From Solirubrobacterales bacterium (lineage in GTDB: Bacteria > Actinomycetota > Thermoleophilia > Solirubrobacterales > Solirubrobacteraceae), in assembly GCA_015655225.1 (NCBI GenBank), contig JAATFK010000533.1, positions 1-5,259 on the forward strand: a DNA stretch of 5,259 bases, read 5' to 3'. The notes beneath the pieces are model-generated. The model did no database searches. It was not told the DNA's origin and saw only the letters and a list, made by a program, of their open reading frames with translations. Positions 1 to 5,116 of this stretch are shown piece by piece (the stretch's first letter is position 1; each line of letters starts with the position of its first letter). A program made the translations under genes and the position numbers.

Positions 1-1
1 C

Positions 2-181
2 CGCGTCGGACCGGTCAACCTCGAGCACGCCTGGCTCACGCTCGAGCTCGCCCGCCTCGACCGAGCGAAGGCGCGCGCCCGCACCGAGGGCACGGGGATG
101 GCGGCGATCGGCGCCGACTACGAGCGCGTCCGGAGAGAGCTGCGCCAGCTCGGCGAGCGCCTCCAGGCCGGCGAGGGATGA
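2..181 (+). CDS. 3' end of a charged helical protein, possibly DNA primase DnaG C-terminus (partial)
   Basis: An open frame enters from the left edge and ends at TGA 179-181, leaving 59 visible residues. The segment is rich in Arg, Glu, Leu and Ala with a heptad-like pattern (LELARLDRAKARAR early, ERVRRELRQLGERLQ at the end), so it is probably two long helices. This fits the C-terminal helical (helicase-binding) region of actinobacterial DnaG primases, whose tails look like this. A dnaG gene near tRNA-Asn is also known in actinobacteria such as Mycobacterium. No catalytic TOPRIM or zinc motif lies inside the window, so the name rests on tail style and neighbourhood only. Any protein ending in a charged coiled coil is an alternative. 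Codon use is typical of the rest of the GC-rich part. Confidence 0.45.
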   Translation, partial: RVGPVNLEHAWLTLELARLDRAKARARTEGTGMAAIGADYERVRRELRQLGERLQAGEG

Positions 182-206
182 CCCGCGCCGCCCGGATCGC
201 TACTAT
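178..206 (+). promoter_or_regulatory. Probable promoter of tRNA-Asn
   Basis: A -10-like TACTAT lies at 201-206 and a -35-like ATGACC at 178-183, separated by 17 bases. The predicted start (about 212-214) falls 5-7 bases before the first tRNA base at 219. The -35 box overlaps the stop codon of the preceding gene. Placement supports the call. The -35 match is partial. Confidence 0.5.
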
Positions 207-218
207 CCCGAGGCGCGT

Positions 219-291
<73 letters not shown>

Positions 292-298
292 TCGAGAG

Positions 299-322
299 AA
301 ACCCTGCAAATGCGGGGTTTTT
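299..322 (+). terminator. Rho-independent terminator after tRNA-Asn
   Basis: A 9-bp stem (AAACCCTGC 299-307 with GCGGGGTTT 312-320, one T-G wobble) closes a 4-nt loop AAAT and runs into a T tract (318-322). It starts 8 bases past the tRNA discriminator base, as expected for a monocistronic tRNA unit. Confidence 0.85.
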
Positions 323-359
323 CGCATTTTGGATGGTCGATGGTGAACCAGTCTCAGCG

Positions 360-364
360 AGGAG
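360..364 (+). promoter_or_regulatory. Ribosome binding site deciding the start at 369
   Basis: AGGAG sits 4 bases before the GTG at 369. The alternative in-frame ATG at 333 has no purine-rich site ahead of it, and starts further upstream would lie inside the tRNA or its terminator. This favours GTG 369, though the spacing is slightly short. Confidence 0.55.
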
Positions 365-368
365 CGCG

Positions 369-920
369 GTGCCGGTCTTCAGATCCAAGGACCCAGACGC
401 GACCGCGGCGGCCCGGCGGGCCAAGGCGGACGAGCAGACAGCGCGGGCGATCGAGAAGGCGAAGCGGACCTTCCTCGCGAGCCCGGCCGGACAGGCGCGG
501 ATCGCGAAGGAAGCAGGTCAGCGGTACTACCAAATCGAGATGCCCGTCCTCGAGACCACGCGCACGATCACATCGCTCCTCTTCGGGGACGTCGAGACGA
601 GAGACCGTCGCGGAACGGGCCAGGGAGCGCTGCTCACTGTGATCGAGGACGAGGGCTGGGAGCTGGTCCAGTCCGGATTCGTCTTCCACGAGACGGGCCA
701 GATCAGCCGCGACAAGTTCCTCTCCTCCGGTCAGGCGATCAGAACGACCGGTCACACATTCGGCGTCTATCTCTTCAGAGCGACTGACGCGCGACCTCGG
801 ACGGACGAGCCGTGGGTCGACGCGGTGACGGGCGTGAGGCCGACGGCGCTGCCGGAGGCTCCTCGCGAGCTCGGGACCGGGTCTGGTGCGAGGGCGGGAG
901 CGTGGAGACAGTCGTCGTGA
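369..920 (+). CDS. Conserved-looking protein of unknown function, 183 aa
   Basis: The frame is open further left but there crosses the tRNA gene, so the true start is GTG 369 (AGGAG upstream) or ATG 333. From GTG 369 the protein begins MPVFRSKDPD. Residues about 8-35 form a charged, Ala-rich helix. A segment ASPAGQARIAKEAGQRYYQIEMP follows at about 37-59. Residues 84-140 form a compact region with short recognisable blocks: GQGALLTVIEDEGWEL, GFVFHETG, SRDKFLSSGQ and GVYLFRATD. The tail after 145 is Pro/Arg/Gly-rich and probably disordered. There is no signal peptide and no membrane helix, so it is probably cytoplasmic. From memory, actinobacteria carry proteins with the same 'ASPAGQAR..' and 'SRDKFLSSGQ..GVYLFRATD' blocks, some with an added SHOCT domain, but none has a function I can name. 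It stands as a single gene between the tRNA terminator and a GC palindrome. Confidence 0.75.
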   Translation: MPVFRSKDPDATAAARRAKADEQTARAIEKAKRTFLASPAGQARIAKEAGQRYYQIEMPVLETTRTITSLLFGDVETRDRRGTGQGALLTVIEDEGWELVQSGFVFHETGQISRDKFLSSGQAIRTTGHTFGVYLFRATDARPRTDEPWVDAVTGVRPTALPEAPRELGTGSGARAGAWRQSS

Positions 921-925
921 TCGGC

Positions 926-945
926 GCGGCGCCGCGCGGCGCCGC
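926..945. terminator. Perfect 20-nt GC palindrome between convergent genes
   Basis: GCGGCGCCGCGCGGCGCCGC is its own reverse complement, giving an 8-bp stem and 4-nt loop on either strand. It lies 5 bases after the stop of the plus-strand gene ending at 920 and 11 bases after the stop of the minus-strand gene ending at 957. The position fits a shared terminator. There is no T tract, as is common for GC-rich actinobacterial stem-loops, so termination is inferred. Confidence 0.45.
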
Positions 946-956
946 CTGAAGGGCTC

Positions 957-1139
957 TCAGACGACGTGCCGCCCCGGCGCCGGTCTCTCCGGCTGCGGGC
1001 CGCGTTCCTGGGCGGCGTTGTACAGGTGGGCGGCGAACGCGCCTGCCGCGACGACCAGGACGAGGAACAGGAACGGCGTCAGGAAGACGCCGAGGCAGAA
1101 GCCGATGAGGGTCAGGCACAGGGCCAGGACGAGGAGCAT
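957..1139 (-). CDS. Small two-helix membrane protein of unknown function, 60 aa
   Basis: ATG 1139-1137 to stop 959-957. Residues 2-19 (MLLVLALCLTLIGFCLG) and about 20-38 (VFLTPFLFLVLVVAAGAF) are hydrophobic enough to be two membrane segments, or one long hairpin with a Pro near residue 22. The polar tail (YNAAQERGPQPERP..) should sit on one face of the membrane. The frame is open far upstream, but that part is antisense to the next gene and reads as low-complexity Arg/Gly, so this Met is the sensible start. A -10-like box ends 7 bases before it, allowing a leaderless message. I do not recognise the family. Small membrane proteins of this kind are common and rarely characterised. Confidence 0.6.
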   Translation of the reverse strand: MLLVLALCLTLIGFCLGVFLTPFLFLVLVVAAGAFAAHLYNAAQERGPQPERPAPGRHVV

Positions 1140-1146
1140 GTCCCCG

Positions 1147-1152
1147 ACTGTA
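1147..1152 (-). promoter_or_regulatory. Possible -10 box for the 60-aa membrane protein
   Basis: Read on the minus strand, TACAGT at 1152-1147 is followed by 7 bases and then the ATG at 1139, the spacing expected when transcription begins at the start codon. No clear -35 is seen. The purine run GGGGA just before the ATG is too close to act as a normal ribosome site. Confidence 0.35.
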
Positions 1153-1201
1153 GCCGTCCGGCGGCCCGGCTGGGTGGCCGCCGATCCGCCGCGCGTCGAA
1201 C

Positions 1202-1207
1202 TAGAAT
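1202..1207 (+). promoter_or_regulatory. Possible -10 box for the HicB-like gene (leaderless)
   Basis: TAGAAT at 1202-1207 matches the -10 consensus at 5 of 6 positions and ends 7 bases before ATG 1215 (4 before the in-frame GTG 1212). No ribosome site precedes either codon, so the message is probably leaderless. No good -35 is visible. Confidence 0.5.
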
Positions 1208-1214
1208 CGGTGTG

Positions 1215-1403
1215 ATGGTACGTGTGATCTACCGCCAAGAGGACGACGTCTGGGTCGCCAGCTCCCCGCAGGTCCCGGACTGGTCGGTGACGGCGGAGTC
1301 GTTCGCCGACGCCCAGAAGCTCGCGGTCGACAGCGTCCGCTTCGCGCTCGACAGCGGCGACGTCGAGGTCGAGCACTACGTCGCCCCCGACGAGAACGAC
1401 TGA
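1215..1403 (+). CDS. Solitary HicB-like antitoxin-fold protein, 62 aa
   Basis: ATG 1215 to TGA 1401-1403; an in-frame GTG at 1212 would add one residue. The layout is that of the HicB-like fold: an N-terminal strand MVRVIYRQEDDVWVASSPQVPDW (first residues quoted end at 23) leading into SVTAESFADAQKLAVDSVRFAL, a helix typical of the family, and a short acidic tail. This resembles the partial RNase H-like N-terminal domain of HicB. The usual C-terminal DNA-binding domain (ribbon-helix-helix or HTH) is absent, since the protein stops at 62 residues. No HicA-type toxin (a small dsRBD-like protein with a catalytic His) lies on either side, so this is an orphan or a stand-alone member. Short solitary proteins of this type are frequent in actinobacteria and their role is unproven. 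I am sure of the gene and fairly sure of the fold, but not that it acts as an antitoxin. Confidence 0.75.
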   Translation: MVRVIYRQEDDVWVASSPQVPDWSVTAESFADAQKLAVDSVRFALDSGDVEVEHYVAPDEND

Positions 1404-1435
1404 CTGACGCCCCGCCGTAGCCCGGCCGCGAGCGG

Positions 1436-2092
1436 TCAGCCGGCGCTGCGCTGACGCGTGGCGTCGAGATGCCGCGTGAGCGCCACGTCGGCCGCCTCGC
1501 CGTCGCCCTCGCGCAGCGCCGCGAAGATCTCCTCGTGCTCGGCGACGAGCGTCTCGGGTCGCCGCTCGTCGGCCGCGATCATGCTCGCCGTCACCCGCTG
1601 CTGACGGTCCCGCAGCCGGTCGTAGAGGTCGAGCAGGATCCGGTTGCCGGCCGCCGCGACCCACAGCCGGTGGAACTCGCGGTCGGCCGTCACGAACGCG
1701 GCGAAGTCGCCCGCCGCGAGCAGCTCGCGCTGTCGCGCCAGCTCCCGCTCCAGCGCCGTGACCAGTCCGGCCGCCGGCGGCAGCGCCGCCGCGAGGCAGT
1801 GGCGCTCCAGCAGCAGTCGCGTCTCGAACAGCTCCGCGACCTCACGCGCGGAGACCGGCGTGACGAGCGCGCCGCGCTTCGGATAGAGCGTCAGCAGGCG
1901 CTCGGACTGGAGCTGCAGCAGCGCCTCGCGCACGGGCGTGCGGCTGATTCCCAGCTCCTGCGCGATCGTGCCCTCGCTCAGCAGCTCGCCGTCCTCGTAG
2001 GCGCCCGCGAGCAGCCGCTCCTTCACGTGGTCGTAGGCGCGTCTGGCGGCCGGTGGGGTGTCGGTGGTCGATGTCATGGCGTCGTGCATCAT
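1436..2092 (-). CDS. GntR-family transcriptional regulator, FCD subfamily
   Basis: Stop TGA at 1438-1436. Three in-frame ATGs (2092, 2089, 2077) could be the start, giving 218, 217 or 213 residues, normal for FCD regulators. Numbered from ATG 2077, residues about 13-75 form the winged helix-turn-helix, with the hallmark SEGTIAQELGISRTPVREAL (34-53) and the wing LYPKRGALVTPVS. Residues about 78-208 are the all-helical FCD ligand domain. The four metal ligands expected of this family are present: D132 and H136 in DREFH, H181 in AEHEEI and H203 in TRHLD. These proteins usually repress transport and catabolic genes and release DNA when bound to a carboxylate-type ligand. Only 18 bp separate its first ATG from the divergent MFS gene, so it probably controls that gene and itself. 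The ligand cannot be told from sequence. The frame continues upstream of 2092 only as antisense to the MFS gene. Confidence 0.92.
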   Translation of the reverse strand: MMHDAMTSTTDTPPAARRAYDHVKERLLAGAYEDGELLSEGTIAQELGISRTPVREALLQLQSERLLTLYPKRGALVTPVSAREVAELFETRLLLERHCLAAALPPAAGLVTALERELARQRELLAAGDFAAFVTADREFHRLWVAAAGNRILLDLYDRLRDRQQRVTASMIAADERRPETLVAEHEEIFAALREGDGEAADVALTRHLDATRQRSAG

Positions 2093-2110
2093 GATATATG
2101 TACACCTTAG
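2088..2110. promoter_or_regulatory. AT-rich divergent promoter/operator region between gntR and MFS genes
   Basis: This is a locally AT-rich patch in a GC-rich neighbourhood. It contains the palindrome ATCATGAT (2088-2095), the run ATATAT (2094-2099) and the palindrome TGTACA (2099-2104). Possible -10 boxes overlap on both strands: TATATG at 2095-2100 (plus), and TACATA at 2102-2097 (minus), which is spaced for a leaderless start at ATG 2089. GntR/FCD operators are usually short palindromes with a GT..AC core, which TGTACA resembles. The region must hold both promoters and probably the regulator's site. The exact operator is inference. Confidence 0.45.
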
Positions 2111-3472
2111 ATGCAAGCTGTCGCTCAGAGCGCTGCCGCCGCACCGCCGACGCCACCGACGCCCGCCGTCGAGCGCGCGACCGTGCGCGGCTGGTGGGTC
2201 TGGGCCGTTGGCGGCTCGTTCTACTTCGTCGCCGTCTTCCACCGCATGGCGCTCGGCGTCGCGGGCCTGACGGCCGAGCACCATCTCCACGTCGACAAGG
2301 GCGCGCTGGCGAGCTTCACCGCCGTCCAGTTCCTCGTCTACCTCGGGATGCAGATCCCCGCCGGCCTCGCTGCCGACCGCATCGGCCCCCGCCGCACGCT
2401 CGCCGCCGGCCTCGCCTTCATGGCGGTCGGCGAGACGCTCTTCTCGCTCGCCCACGGCCTCGGCCTGGGGCTGCTCGGACGCGCGCTCGTGGGCGTGGGC
2501 GACGCGCTCGTCTTCCTCAACATCCTGCGCCTGACCCATGCCTGGTTCCCGCCCGAGATGGGCGCGCTGCTGGCGACGCTGACGGGGATGGTCGGCGCCC
2601 TCGGCCAGCTGATCGGGACGGTCCCGCTGCAGTGGTCGCTCGACCACCTCGGCTGGACCGCGACGTTCGCCGGCAGCGGCGCGATCACGGCCGCCCTGAT
2701 CGCCGTCTCGCTGACCGCGATCCGCGACCGCCCGCCCGGCGCGCCGAGCGCGGCCCACGCCGCCCACCAGCACGCGCCCGTCCTGACGACGATCCGCGAC
2801 GCCTGGCGGCGCCCCGGCACCCAGCACGGCTTCTGGATCCACCTCGGACTGTTCGCGCCCTTCCAGGTGATCGGCGCGCTCTGGGGCGTCCCCTTCCTGG
2901 TGCAGGGCGAAGGCCTCTCGAAGTCGACGGCGGCGACCTACCTGCTGCTGCTCGTCGTCGCGTTCGCGGCGGCGGGGCCGGTCGTCGGCTGGCTCGCCGG
3001 CCACCGCGTGCGGCGCCAGAACCGCGTCGTCCTCGTGCTCGCGACGATCCTCCTCGTCACCTGGGCGGTGATCCTGCTGTGGCCCGGCGGCCACGTCCCC
3101 CACCCGCTGCTGCTCGCCGGCTTCGTGCTCTGCGGCGCGACCGCGCCCGCCGGGATGGTGGCGTTCGACGTGGGCCGCCGCGAGAACCCGGCCCACGCGG
3201 CCGGCAGCGCGACCGCGCTCGTCAACTGCGGCGGCTTCCTCGGCGCGGTCGTCTGCCTCGAGCTGACCGGCCTGCTGCTCGGCTCCGGCGACGCGAGCGG
3301 CGCCCGCTTCCAGCACGCGCTCCTGCCGATGCTGATCCTCTCAGCCCTGGCCCTGACCCAGAGCGCCCGCCTCGCGCGTCACCGCAACCGCGTGGCGGAC
3401 ACGGACGAGCGTCGAGTTTCGGTCGCTGAGCGACCAGAAGTCGACGCTCCTCTCGTTCGCTCCTCCGTGTAG
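2111..3472 (+). CDS. MFS transporter, 12 transmembrane helices
   Basis: ATG 2111 to TAG 3470-3472, 453 aa. No ribosome site precedes ATG 2111. A -10-like box lies close by, so the message may be leaderless or nearly so. A GTG at codon 25 is a weaker alternative. About 26 polar/Pro-rich residues lead into helix 1 (about 27-48). Twelve hydrophobic segments can be counted in a 6+6 pattern with a cytoplasmic loop at about 205-240. The loop between helices 2 and 3 carries the MFS signature GLAADRIGPRRT (85-96), and LLGRALVGVGDA (121-132) fits the helix-4 region. The helix 8-9 loop WLAGHRVRRQNR (294-305) echoes the signature, as usual. The family moves small solutes across the inner membrane by proton coupling. 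Substrate is unknown, but the divergent FCD regulator favours an organic acid or similar carbon source. The last ~25 residues, after helix 12, are polar and encoded largely by a palindromic element, so they are probably not functional sequence. Confidence 0.92.
   Translation: MQAVAQSAAAAPPTPPTPAVERATVRGWWVWAVGGSFYFVAVFHRMALGVAGLTAEHHLHVDKGALASFTAVQFLVYLGMQIPAGLAADRIGPRRTLAAGLAFMAVGETLFSLAHGLGLGLLGRALVGVGDALVFLNILRLTHAWFPPEMGALLATLTGMVGALGQLIGTVPLQWSLDHLGWTATFAGSGAITAALIAVSLTAIRDRPPGAPSAAHAAHQHAPVLTTIRDAWRRPGTQHGFWIHLGLFAPFQVIGALWGVPFLVQGEGLSKSTAATYLLLLVVAFAAAGPVVGWLAGHRVRRQNRVVLVLATILLVTWAVILLWPGGHVPHPLLLAGFVLCGATAPAGMVAFDVGRRENPAHAAGSATALVNCGGFLGAVVCLELTGLLLGSGDASGARFQHALLPMLILSALALTQSARLARHRNRVADTDERRVSVAERPEVDAPLVRSSV
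3399..3470. repeat. Large nested palindrome over the MFS gene's 3' end
   Basis: Bases 3407-3426 pair with 3430-3449 in one register, with only two mismatches and one G-T pair. The outer arm is GAGCGTCGA (3407-3415) with TCGACGCTC (3441-3449), and the inner arm GGTCGC (3421-3426) with GCGACC (3430-3435) around TGA. A further arm ACACGGA (3399-3405) pairs with TCCGTGT (3464-3470). It lies where the MFS gene and the GST remnant converge, so it could be a bidirectional terminator or a REP/MITE-like repeat. The outermost arm may be coincidental, since 3464-3470 also reads as GST coding sequence. Copy number cannot be seen from one window. Confidence 0.6.
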
Positions 3473-3735
3473 AGGCGATCCGCGAAGACGCCGGCGGGTG
3501 GTGGCGCAACCGTTGGACCACCCGCGCCAGCCGCTCCGGCATCGCCTCCGGCGGTGGCAGGGGCGAGCCGTAGAGCCCCAGAGCCAGTTGGGCCGCCGCC
3601 GCCGAGCCGCGCAGCCGCGATGTGGATCACCTGCGGGTGCGGCTGCTCGACGTAGTCGACCCCGGCCCGGTCGAGCGCCCAGGGCGCCTTCTCGCAGAAG
3701 TGGCTGATCGGGATCGTGACGAGGCGCGCACCCAT
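3457..3735 (-). pseudogene. Glutathione S-transferase remnant: internal deletion plus frameshifts
   Basis: Minus strand from ATG 3735. The first 46 residues read as a GST N-terminal (thioredoxin-fold) domain: MGARLVTIPISHFCEKAPWA, then LDRAGVDYVEQ and QVIHIAAARL. SHFCEKA is where this family places its active-site Ser/Cys. The 'KAPWALD' block would normally be KARWALD. After about 3600 the frame shifts by one and reads LALGLYGSPLPPPEAMPERL then ARVVQRLRHHP, which looks like the extreme C-terminal end of the same protein. Near 3500 it returns to the first frame with PAGVFADRLYTEER. Only about 93 codons remain of a protein normally around 220-240 residues: the rest of the thioredoxin domain and most of the helical domain are missing. 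This is a dead gene from an internal deletion followed by drift. It lies 37 bases downstream of the PPDK stop on the same strand and overlaps the MFS 3' end tail to tail. Family assignment is from motif recall; the frame breaks are directly visible. Confidence 0.7.
3494..3525. other. Inverted repeat inside the GST remnant
   Basis: GCGGGTGGT (3494-3502) pairs perfectly with ACCACCCGC (3517-3525) around a 14-nt loop, which itself holds CAAC/GTTG. It lies near the second frame break of the GST remnant. It may be a chance product of His/Val codons or a stem-loop terminator lacking a T tract. Confidence 0.3.
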
Positions 3736-3740
3736 CGCGG

Positions 3741-3753
3741 TGCGAGCCTCGCA
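3741..3753. other. Short hairpin between PPDK gene and GST remnant
   Basis: TGCGAG (3741-3746) and CTCGCA (3748-3753) are perfect inverted copies separated by one base, in practice a 5-bp stem with a 3-nt loop. It lies about 20 bases after the PPDK stop codon. It is too short and lacks a T tract to be called a terminator with confidence. Confidence 0.25.
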
Positions 3754-3772
3754 GGTTCGCCGGGTTGTGGAG

Positions 3773-5107
3773 TCAGTCCTCCGCGAGGCGCTCGGCGACC
3801 GCCGCCTGCGCTGCCGCGACGCGCGCTATCGGCACGCGGAACGGCGAGCAGGAGACGTAGTCGAGCCCCGAGTGGTGGAAGAAGTCGATCGAGTCGGGGT
3901 CGCCGCCGTGCTCGCCGCAGACGCCGAGCTTCAGCTTCGGCTTCGTTCTGCGCCCGAGCCACGCGGCCATCCGCACCATCTGGCCGACGCCGGGCGTGTC
4001 GATCGTCTCGAACGGCGAGCGGTCGATGATCTTGCGATCGAGGTAGACGCCCATGAACTTGCTCTCCACGTCGTCGCGCGAGAAGCCGAGCGCCGTCTGC
4101 GTGAGGTCGTTCGTCCCGAAGGAGAAGAAGTCGGCGTGCTCGGCGATGTTGTCGGCCTGGAAGCAGGCGCGCGGCAGCTCGATCATCGTCCCGACGAGGT
4201 AGTCCTCGCCGACCGCGAGCCCACGCTCGGAGGCCACGTCGAGCACGAGTCTGCGCATCACCTCCAGCTCCGTCTCGTAGTCGACGAGCGGGATCATCAC
4301 CTCCAGCAGCGGCGCCGTCCCGGTCCGCTCCCGCACCGCGAGCTGCGCGTCGAACATCGCGACCGCCTGCATCTCGTAGATCTCGGGATAGAGGATCCCC
4401 AGCCGGCAGCCGCGCGTGCCGAGCATCGGATTGACCTCCTCCAGCGCCTTCACGCGCACGAGCGTGCGTCTCAGCTCGGCCAGCTTCGGCCCGTCGCCGA
4501 CGCCACCGGCGGCCGCGTCGTCGGCGAGCGCCTGCTCCAGCTCCTGCTCGACCTCGAAGCGCTGCGGCAGGAACTCGTGCAGCGGCGGGTCGAGGAAGCG
4601 GATCGTCACGGGCTGCCCGGTCATCGCCTCGAACAGCCCCTCGAAGTCGTGCTGCTGGAGCGGCAGCAGCTCGGCGAGCGCGGCGCGCCGCTCCTCCTCG
4701 TCGTCCGCGAGGATCATCGCCCGCATCTTCGGCTGCCGATCGGCCGCCATGAACATGTGCTCGGTGCGACAGAGGCCGATCCCCTCGGCGCCGAACTCGC
4801 GGGCGCGCTGGGCGTCGGCCGGCGTGTCGGCGTTCGCGCGCACGCCGAGGCGGCGCAGCTCGTCACACCAGGTCAGGACGGTCCCGAACGCGTCGCTCCA
4901 CTCGGCCTCGACGAGCGGCACGTCGTCGATCGTGATCAGCCCGGTCGAGCCGTCGATCGCGATCAGGTCGCCGGCCGCGATCCGCGTGTGGCCGACGTGC
5001 ATCTCCCCCGCCTCGACGTCGATCTCCAGCGCGGAGGCGCCGCAGACGCACGGCCGCCCCATCCCGCGCGCGACGAGCGCCGCGTGGGAGGCCTTCCCGC
5101 CCTCGCT
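3773..5107 (-). CDS. ppdK: Pyruvate, phosphate dikinase, C-terminal half (5' truncated)
   Basis: Stop TGA at 3775-3773. The frame reads leftward to about 5107, giving 444 residues of an enzyme usually about 880 long. PPDK interconverts pyruvate + ATP + Pi and PEP + AMP + PPi in the cytoplasm. Numbered from Ser at 5107, the fragment opens in the swivelling phosphohistidine domain SEGGKASHAALVARGMGRP, with phosphate-carrier His at 8. The PEP/pyruvate-binding barrel follows: GIGLCRTEHMF (109-119), IRFLDPPLHEFLP (169-181), NPMLGTRGCRLGI (226-238), FFSFGTNDLTQ (327-337), and KLGVCGEHGGDPDS with the catalytic Cys at 397. The end SPFRVPIARVAAAQAA is typical of PPDK rather than PEP synthase or enzyme I. 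Every catalytic motif expected in this half is present with no frame break, so the native gene is probably functional. The N-terminal ATP-grasp half is missing because the sequence changes origin just upstream of SEGG. Confidence 0.96.
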   Translation of the reverse strand, partial: SEGGKASHAALVARGMGRPCVCGASALEIDVEAGEMHVGHTRIAAGDLIAIDGSTGLITIDDVPLVEAEWSDAFGTVLTWCDELRRLGVRANADTPADAQRAREFGAEGIGLCRTEHMFMAADRQPKMRAMILADDEEERRAALAELLPLQQHDFEGLFEAMTGQPVTIRFLDPPLHEFLPQRFEVEQELEQALADDAAAGGVGDGPKLAELRRTLVRVKALEEVNPMLGTRGCRLGILYPEIYEMQAVAMFDAQLAVRERTGTAPLLEVMIPLVDYETELEVMRRLVLDVASERGLAVGEDYLVGTMIELPRACFQADNIAEHADFFSFGTNDLTQTALGFSRDDVESKFMGVYLDRKIIDRSPFETIDTPGVGQMVRMAAWLGRRTKPKLKLGVCGEHGGDPDSIDFFHHSGLDYVSCSPFRVPIARVAAAQAAVAERLAED

Positions 5108-5116
5108 CGACGGTTG
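5105..5116. other. Abrupt junction between two unrelated sequences
   Basis: Left of about 5107 the minus strand is intact GC-rich PPDK. The PPDK frame runs on only as Gln-Pro-Ser before losing similarity. Right of about 5113 the plus strand is an AT-richer ABC ATPase in mid-domain. Neither gene has a start codon at the join, no insertion-sequence end or target duplication is visible, and composition changes within about 10 bases. The exact point cannot be fixed better than roughly 5105-5116. Confidence 0.85.

Noticed and set aside
1404..1439. CTGAC (1404-1408) and GTCAG (1435-1439) as a terminator hairpin between the HicB-like and GntR genes
   Set aside because: The arms are only 5 bp with a 26-base loop and no T tract. 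The match could be chance.
1436..3316. A 626-residue open frame on the minus strand covering the GntR gene and most of the MFS gene region
   Set aside because: Only the part from 2092 leftward is a real protein. The rest is antisense to the MFS gene and reads as Arg/Ala/Glu/Asp-rich low complexity, a usual effect of high GC.
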